A stretch of 64,000 nt of DNA, taken from contig NC_049987.1 of assembly GCF_000003815.2 (NCBI RefSeq), positions 23,635,824 through 23,699,823 on the forward strand, read 5' to 3'. The position numbers and the translations under genes are program-made. Within the stretch, counting starts at the first letter, position 1; each line of letters begins with the position of its first letter. This DNA is from Branchiostoma floridae (lineage: Eukaryota > Chordata > Leptocardii > Amphioxiformes > Branchiostomatidae). The notes under the pieces are model-generated. The model saw nothing but the letters and a program-made list of their open reading frames with translations, searched no databases and was not told where the DNA came from. This document shows positions 57,310 through 64,000 of the stretch, in pieces.

Positions 57310-59060
57310 GAAGACGCAGCCTTTTATCGACTAGCTGTTGCCATTGCACGTATTGTGATACTATAAACGCCTTTTTACATTCATTTATGACATGTGTGAT
57401 CTGACTATGACTTTGTCTTTGGGCTCAATCGATACAGCCAATAACCGCGCTCTCCTCAATGAGGCACGTTCTAGTGTGATTGTTCAGAGATTCGTCAGTT
57501 ATTATTCAGTTGTTATTATTTGATCCTTTACGGGGTAGGCTGTTGCCAATGCAAGTACTGCTACACTATGAACAAAGTTTTTACTTTCATTTATGACTTG
57601 TGCGATCTGAAAATGACTTTGTCTTTAGGCTAGATCGATACAGCCAACAACCTTGATGTCCTCACCAAGGCACGTTCTACTGTGACTGTTCAATGAGTCG
57701 TCAGTTATTATTTAGTTACAATTATTTGTCTTTATTTCAGACTAGCTGTTGTTTATGTATACGTATTGTAATACTATAAACGCCGCTATTACATTCATTT
57801 ATGAGCTAAACAACATATTCGTCAATCATCATCCAGGTATAATCATTTGGTCCTTTTAAGGGCCAGTTTGGTACTGCTAAACTATAAACAAAGCTTTTTC
57901 TTTCATTTATGACTTGTGTGATCTGACCAAGACTTTGTCTTTGGGCTCAATCGATACAGCCAATAACCATGCTGTTCTCGGCAAGGCACGCTTTGGTCTG
58001 ATCGTTTCAGTGACTCGTCAGTTATTATTTAGTTACAATTAGTTGCCTTTATTTCAGACTAGCTGTTGTCTATGTATGCGTATTGTAATACTATAAACGC
58101 CGCTATTACATTCATTTATGACATGTGCGATCTGACAATGACTTTCTCTTTGGGCTCAATCGATACAGCCAGGTTCCGTGTTGTCCTCACGATATAATGG
58201 CCAAGGCACGTTCTGGTCTGATCATTGTTGTTTTGGGGCTGGTTGTTGCCAATGCACGTATTTTTACACTATAAAGGCCTTTTTACATTCATTTATGCCC
58301 CATGTGATTTGAGGGTGGCTCTGTCTTTGGGTTCAATCGATACAGCCAAGTACTGTGTTGTCATCATTGAGGCACGTTCTGGTATGATTAGTCACTGACT
58401 CGTCAGTTATTATTCAGTTATTATCATTTGTCTTTATTTCAGGCTAGCTGCCGTCTATGTGCGTCATCATACACTATAAATGCTATTGTTACATTTATTT
58501 ATGACTAGTGAGATCTGACGCTGACTTTGAATTCGGGTTCAATCGATACAGCCAATAATCATGTTGTCCTCACCAAGGCACGCTTTGGTCTTATTGTTCA
58601 AACTGTTTTTTTTATATAACACAAATTCATTTCCTATTATTAGTCTTTGATATACTAGCTGTTGTATGTACACATATTGTCGTTCTAAATCTTATTTATG
58701 ACTTGTGAGATCTGAACCTGACTTTGACTTTGGGCTTAACCATAAAACCAAGAACCGTTCCATGCTCATTGAATCACGTTCTGGTGTGGTTGTTGAAACT
58801 GTTTGTAGAGAACCTAGAGACTCGTCCGTTATCATCCAGTTCTTATCATTCATTATTTTAAGGCTAGCTGTTGCCAATTAAAGTAGAGCTACACTATAAA
58901 CAACGCTTTTGCATGCGTTTATGACTTGTGAGATCTGACCCTGACTTTGTCCTTGGGCTCAATCAATACAACCAAGAACCGTTCCGTCTCAATTAAGCCG
59001 CGTTCTGGTTTGATTGTTCAAACTGTTTGTAGAGACCTTACCGACTCGTCAAGTATTCAC
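57310..59060. repeat. About 200-bp tandem array, nine units
   Basis: TCAATCGATACAGCCA recurs at 57425, 57631, 57947, 58156, 58333, 58539, 58736 and 58959 (spacings mostly 177-223). Around it are GCTAGCTGTTG, ACTATAAACGCC, ACATTCATTTATGACTTGTG-GATCTGA, AGGCACGTTCTGGT and GACTCGTCAGTTATTATT. The 316-bp gap at 57631-57947 hides one incomplete unit. Confidence 0.95.
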
Positions 59061-59267
59061 GGCATCATCCACCCTTTCCTCTGATGTTCTCAGCGCTGCT
59101 GAATGATAGACACCCTACTTTGGTCCCCATGGTTCTAATTTACACACGGATTTCCACTAATCCCTGCAGCTGATGTTTAGGTAGGTAGGGAAGCTGCTGA
59201 TACAAACCCTATTACCGACGTTCTCTCGATACCGTCTTCAACAAAGCCACCGGGATAAGACGTACTT

Positions 59268-59420
59268 GAAGATAGTTACTGTCAATTTTTCTTATAACAG
59301 TGACTGTTAATTAAAGGCAGAGAACGTTTCTCCAAATTTTCGACATCGAAAATTTGGAGGTATGTTCTCTACTTTCAGTAAACAGTCACTGATAGTTTAG
59401 TAATTATAGTAACTGTAAAC
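59268..59420. mobile_element. Foldback MITE, near-palindrome of about 150 bp
   Basis: The centre is CCAAATTTTCG (59332-59342), ACAT, CGAAAATTTGG (59347-59357). Pairing continues outward with mismatches through AGAGAAC/GTTCTCT, AGTGACTGTT/AACAGTCACT and AGTTACTG/AGTAACT. It has no coding capacity, and the structure fits a hairpin MITE. Confidence 0.65.
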
Positions 59421-59735
59421 ATACGTGACTGATGAACCTCTTCAACGGTACTTGAAGATGAAGTAAACGCATTTGCGCGTCTCCTCACTACAAACCATTT
59501 ATCTTCTAGGTCCTGATGAGTGTTTTCCTGATGTAGATTAACACACTTGGCCCCAGAAAAGGTAATAGCTGATCGACATTAGATGTATCATCCGTGGTAC
59601 CTCGTACTACGAGGATGAACTGAACTGCACTGAACGATAATACTGCTCAACACCGGTGAAATTCTTGTTATCCATCTAATACTGTTGTGCCCGTTCCGGA
59701 TCCAGGCGGAGGTTCATACTGTCCCCCAGGTATAA
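59421..59735. other. Unique stretch
   Basis: Nothing assignable is visible. Confidence 0.3.
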
Positions 59736-59960
59736 TTAGGACAAGCTAGGCTGATACGCAGTGCAGAAGAAAAAGGGATACGCAAAAAAGGACTCTGCAA
59801 CAGACCTAAGTCAGCTTACAGATGTGCCCTATGTGGCAGAGATTGTCATTCTGCTATTATAGGACTGTTAAGCCATAACCCACGCTGTAGGGCTGATGTG
59901 GGTTAGGGTTTTCCATGGCCAATATACAACATTGACCGAAGGAGGCCATGTAGATGTCTA
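59736..59960 (+). pseudogene. LINE C-terminal zinc-finger remnant
   Basis: The frame 59736-59906 ends with YRCALCGRDCHSAIIGLLSH then NPRC. C-x2-C-x12-H-x3-C with the 'CGRDCHS-IGLLSH' signature is the C-terminal finger common in endonuclease-reverse transcriptase LINE proteins. It is preceded by a basic helix-like stretch. A stop closes the frame upstream at 59733, and the reverse transcriptase is missing. The 3' flank ATTGACCGAAGGAGGCCATG matches the usual post-ORF sequence of such LINEs as I recall it. Confidence 0.75.
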
Positions 59961-60430
59961 GTGATTACTCACAGAAGTTCCTCAGCTAATTAGCCGATCC
60001 GATAACGGGACCACAGGGGTACTTACAGAACTTGGACTTAACAGATAGGCGTGGTCTCGTCTAAGGATTCTTAGAAAAGGTTGTGCCAACTGCCTAAGGT
60101 TGCAGTCAGTATATGAAAATGTTCGCTAAACTTCTTCCAAGATTAATCGAAAGTTGTGCTAGCTATAGACTGCTGCATCTATTATCCTTTTATGAAGTGT
60201 ATTTGGTATCTCACTGAACTGATAAATGATAGACCACACTGGAATCGGAACTTTGTCAATGCTTCAACTCGATAAAAAGTATGCATATGTATGTATGTAT
60301 GTATGTATTGGGTGATCTCGAGAGAGTTAAAGTCACTGATAGAAGAGCTATTCTTCGACTGGCCACGACAGAGAAGACAGATGCCGTGTACAGTGCGTTT
60401 TCCAGGTTAATTGTGCCACAGAAATTCCCC
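59961..60430. other. Unique stretch with a (GTAT)n microsatellite
   Basis: GTAT is repeated about five times at 60287-60308. No gene is seen. Confidence 0.4.
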
Positions 60431-60875
60431 TGTCTCTTTTAATGAATGAATGAAGACCTTTATTGTACATTCATACCCACAGGGTTTAGTACAGGTCACA
60501 ACAAATGATACAACATGATATAATGATACAATGAATCTACACTACTCAAGGATCGTATTCTACTGCGTACATTCGGCTTCTTCTCGTTTCTTTGTGATAT
60601 TGAAAATGTAAGAACAGATATGCTTTATAAGTAAAGGTTTGTCTAGATTCATAAGGAATATAAATTTGTCTATATTACTTAGTTGTATGAAGTAGGGGAT
60701 TCTATTAGTCTGTAGAGTTCAGCTCTCTCTTTCTTGTACAAACTACAAACTACATTCTACTACAAAATGATGTTCGTCGACAGATACAAATGGACAGTGG
60801 CGACCACGGCTCAACATCCCGTCCTACAGGACTGTGACCCTTTCTAGAAGCTTTCATTCCGGGGAGCGATGGGAT
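60431..60875 (-). pseudogene. LINE 3' end with C-terminal knuckle, minus strand
   Basis: On the minus strand HCPFVSVDEHHFVVECSL (60743-60799) matches the 'C-x2-3-...E-HFL--C-lY' knuckle of CR1/Rex1-like LINE proteins. It is followed after a stop or frame change by YKKERAELYRLIESP-like residues and several stops. The 3'UTR ends CCTGTGGGTATGAATGTACAATAAAG with an ATTC-repeat tail at 60441-60470. The copy is inactive. Confidence 0.65.
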
Positions 60876-61007
60876 TCGCCTTCCCAATGTCATGATCCAG
60901 AGGTACTATGAAGACATTTAATGGAAGAAAAAAGTATGCAAACTTTAAAAAAAAAAACAAGCATAAAAATATAAAGCACCCGTGAGACAGTAACTCCACA
61001 TAAGAAC

Positions 61008-61661
61008 CTAAACACACCCGGAAATGTTTGTTTCAAAGGGTTCGCCAAAGTCTGCCTCCTGGCCCTGGGGAAATGGGTACACATAAAGGCTTCCGGAACA
61101 TGCTCTCTTCAACATATCACAGTAAATAATAGGCCGGTGCTTCTTGTTTCTGTAAGAGAGGACACATGACTTAGAGGCAAATGCAACAAGCCACCCACTT
61201 TCATGTCCGCTCGCAACCGCTACTCGCAAGTGATGTTTTCCATTTTTCATGGGAAGTCTCATCGCTGTGATGTTGCGACCGTCCTACAAGTGTACTTGAG
61301 TGCGAGACGGAATGTCGAAGCTCCATCGTTACAAGAGGCAGAGCAAATTATAGCGGCAGTAAGGAAACACACTCCGGGGCGAACATAACTGACAACAAAC
61401 ACCCAGTGTAGATGACATAGATAAAAGGTCTACTACTTCATCAGGAAAAGCAATTTGCACCGAGAAAGCTTTTCCATTAAAATGCAAAATTTGGCCGCCT
61501 TGAAACAGTAGTTTATAAACTCCGCGTGTCGGAATCATTGACATTCCGCGGAGATTGCACTGATTACGTGCGATGATGCACGGTGATCTTTGACCTCCTG
61601 ACGAGGTCCTTACAGCTGACCGAAGCATGTGGAAGGTACCCCGATAATCATCGCGGAACAT
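61008..61661 (-). CDS. Unassigned open frames, possible exon
   Basis: The minus-strand frames 61329-61661 (110 codons) and 61008-61262 (84 codons) lie in repeat-free, CpG-containing DNA. The first includes YKLLFQGGQILHFNGKAFS and AFPDEVVDLL, which reads like a folded protein. An acceptor-like CTCTCTTACAG lies within the second. No family is recognised, and the strand is opposite to the plus-strand gene at 54684, so it would be a separate gene. It could also be decayed element sequence. Confidence 0.2.
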
Positions 61662-61679
61662 TTGTAAGCCGCAATCAAA

Positions 61680-62985
61680 CCCCGAATTGCATTTTTCGAG
61701 GACGTCATTACTTCAAAAGGGATACGCGACATGGTTTATTCATAGACCTTTGAAGCATTTGCTTAAAAAGATAACAGCCAATTGATGTCTTATCTTTGAA
61801 CTGGACCTGGGATGCAGGAGGCCGCGGCGATTGTCCACCATTGTGTTTGCGGACGGAGTTACAATGGACCGACGCTTACGGTATCCGAATGTCTAAGTAA
61901 GCAGCTGGTCTTCTCAATACCCAAACCATTTATCAGTATTACTCTACTAAACCTTAAATCGCCTTTAATGCGTGATTGGTAGTTTATCAATGGTTATGGT
62001 CACCACGGATGAATTCTTAATGTTTGTAGAAGTGTAACACGATGGTCCTGTGGTCAGGGTTTGAATCCGTGGCAGACCGCGGAGCTGTGTCCATGGGAAA
62101 GGCAGTTAATAACAATTTCCTCACTTAAGATGAGTGCCAAGCTTCGTTTAGGGGCGTTTATCGGATACGGCGTTAGATGGCGGTCCAGTGTTTAGAACTT
62201 TAAAAAGCCATCACACCTACCAAAAAAGGCCCCAAGTAAAACTCTGTCCGTATATGCAGCTTGCACTCATCAGTTCACACCTGGTGAGTTACATCATGAG
62301 CCAGTTAATCGAGTATGCGATACAAGCAAAGAACTTAGCAGGCACGCGAAACTAAACCAAAGAGCCATGCAACTTGTGACAGCCTCAATGAGAACGGTCA
62401 CATCGGATCGTACATCCTGGGACAGAATATTACGATTTGTTCGAAATCCTCTATCGAATAACTAGAAATACTTAACCACATGGTCTTTACAGTCTGACAG
62501 AAGACAAATGGCCAATCTGTCTTCCTTACTGCGTCATCCCTCTGATACATCACCACACGTTAAAAACGCAGCAAACTCTACTGCGAATTTTACGATATTG
62601 AAAAGGAGATTTACCGTTATAAAGCACCATAAAAGACCATTAGTACTACTTATTCTATACATTGTTCAACAGAATAGCTGTTGTTGATCCTTTGAGCTCA
62701 TTTGGAATGGATCACGTTTTCTATCTCGGGACGAGGATTCCGACTAAGACCTACTGAAATTGCCTACATTAAAGGGTATTCTGTAGCTGCTGATGTAGTG
62801 ATAGATGTGCGAGGTGAGATGGGCGGTCTTTGTTGTCTAAAGGCACGTTAATCATGCCGGCTTTACGGTCATCTCGCGGATCGCTGTGGAACTGACAGGA
62901 AATTGAAGGAAAGAATCCCGGAATGAAAGACCCTCGGAAATCTAACGAAACTGTGGAATTCAATTATCCGCAAAATGACCAAGGT
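61680..62985. other. Mostly unique stretch with a SINE trace
   Basis: At 62045-62150, CCTGTGGTCAGGGTTTGAATCC (B-box-like) with CATGGGAAAGGCAGTTAA and TTTCCTCACTTAAG resembles the body of the SINE at 47510-47700. Nothing else is recognised. Confidence 0.35.
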
Positions 62986-63064
62986 ATCCCATGGCTTTAC
63001 TTTATCATCCACGTCAGTCTGGGGCAATGGCGGTCATTTCTAGCCGGTACTTCTGTTTTATTTG

Positions 63065-63107
63065 TTTTACCTTCGCCATGATTGTTATGTTTTCGGTGCA
63101 GTTAGTG

Positions 63108-63160
<53 letters not shown>

Positions 63161-63260
63161 GTGCGTGTGTGCGTGTGTGTGTGTGTGTGTGTGTGCGCGT
63201 GTGTGTGTGTGTGTGTGTGTATCAACGCACAGAATAACTCAAGAAGCTGATGATGTGTCC
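63065..63260. repeat. (GT)n microsatellite inside a dispersed repeat
   Basis: CTTCGCCATGATTGTTATGTTTTC is followed by GT repeats with a few GC steps at 63105-63220, then AATAACTCAAGAAGCTGATGATG. The flanks match the inner block of the 5085-6215 units, where a short TGTGTGTCTG run occupies the same place. The Val/Cys and Cys/Val frames here are artefacts. Confidence 0.85.
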
Positions 63261-64000
63261 TCACGATAATTGCAATCGGTAAGTGGGTAAATAATGGTCA
63301 AGTTCGATACTGAGTCGACTTCCTCTGGAACTGAAGAGGAACCTTCTACTTTGACATCACGTTTTGGTAATGTCCATCAACTGTCTTTTGTCATATGTAT
63401 GTCTCGACCATGTAGTTGCAATTAGCCGTCACGAATAAATGACGAAGTGATGATGTTGAGCGCAATAATCTGGTACAGTGTAACAACTGAAGAATTTATA
63501 CACACTTAGTCAAAATAACCTCAGGAAAAATAATCACATCGGTCACATCTACTTCTAGTCATACGCACTAAGCAATAAACGTCGCCGTATTTCCAGAGAG
63601 GCTTAAAATGTATCAATTTTATATTCAAAGCTGAACTGAGGAAAAATAGCCACATCGGTCACATTCATACTTCTTTCTGTCGTTTGCAATAAACAATACG
63701 CTTCGCCGTATTCCCCGCCGAGAGGCTTAAAATGTATCAATTTTACAGTTCTCGTATATCAGACGATTCATCATTTGTTGGCAATAAAGACATTGTAGCG
63801 CACTTTCCGCCTGCCGCGGCATCTGGTGCCATTATTTGTTCCCCTCGCAGATGATCGATGACACCCAGCGGCAACATTCCGGCACTTGTGGGTGTTTTGT
63901 CGCTTTACGAGATAGCAGATGCCTAAAATATCCTATCCGGCCGGGCCAGAAATCCCTGGAGTTAGCCAGAAGCACCTCTGAGTCGTATAACGACAGTTAA
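63261..64000. other. Unique stretch with one tandem duplication
   Basis: CACATCGGTCACAT and GAGAGGCTTAAAATGTATCAATTTTA occur at 63535-63626 and 63651-63745 (period about 116 bp). The rest is unique. No exon of the plus-strand gene was recognised. Confidence 0.45.

Noticed and set aside
62991-63269. Val-Cys repeat frames as a cysteine-rich peptide
   Set aside because: They are translations of the GT microsatellite.
1-64000. Bacterial or phage defence system, CRISPR array, operon
   Set aside because: No long open frames, ribosome-binding-site patterns, spacer arrays or co-directional gene strings are present. Composition and retroposons are metazoan.

Overview
The window looks like non-coding DNA from a marine invertebrate, most likely a lancelet (Branchiostoma). 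The grounds are intermediate GC with CpG-rich patches, very dense tandem repeats, decayed CR1/L2-like LINE ends, tRNA-derived SINEs, small terminal-inverted-repeat (TIR) elements, and several repeat motifs that I remember from lancelet sequence but could not look up. No prokaryotic gene organisation is present: no stretch of 64 kb holds a long open frame, and most open frames are 60-130 codons and fall inside repeats.

The best gene evidence is two short signal-peptide exons in opposite orientations. One is on the minus strand (12591-12657, GC-rich promoter-like DNA at 12658-12960). The other is on the plus strand (54684-54753, promoter-like DNA at 54540-54683). Both start at an ATG in usable context, encode 22-23 codons with a basic start and a hydrophobic core, and end in phase 1 at a good splice donor after an AAAG exon end. 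If both are real, the window holds the 5' ends of two divergently transcribed genes for secreted or membrane proteins. They would be separated by about 42 kb of intergenic DNA, with 12.6 kb of first intron on the left and 9.2 kb on the right. I could not find second exons and cannot name either gene.

Layout. 1-12590: a roughly 190-bp satellite (0.9-3.4 kb), a roughly 400-bp array (5.1-6.2 kb), a roughly 300-bp array (6.2-7.1 kb), small TIR elements and an in-frame minisatellite at 9.2-9.7 kb. 12.6-23.8 kb: the minus-strand first exon and promoter, a roughly 177-bp array, a TTAA-flanked piggyBac-like MITE, a tandem repeat at 20.0-20.8 kb and SINE/LINE pieces. 23.3-28.7 kb: one roughly 155-bp array split by a 4.4-kb CpG-rich insertion. 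29.1-30.3 kb: an element with long TIRs. 31.3-34.3 kb: CpG-rich repeats and nested palindromes. 34.8-43 kb: another piggyBac-like MITE inside a hairpin repeat, mosaic repeats, and a 1.3-kb strand-asymmetric array with 175-bp higher-order repeats. 43-51 kb: LINE 3' ends, a SINE-derived tandem array and a degenerate array. 52.5-54.75 kb: a cluster of four TCF/LEF-type sites, a minisatellite and the plus-strand first exon. 57.3-59.1 kb: a roughly 200-bp array. 59.2-60.9 kb: a foldback element and two LINE coding remnants.

By hand count, tandem repeats cover over a quarter of the window and many periods lie between about 150 and 240 bp. I found no rRNA, true tRNA, CRISPR array or recognisable new multi-gene system. 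All repeat boundaries are by eye and approximate.
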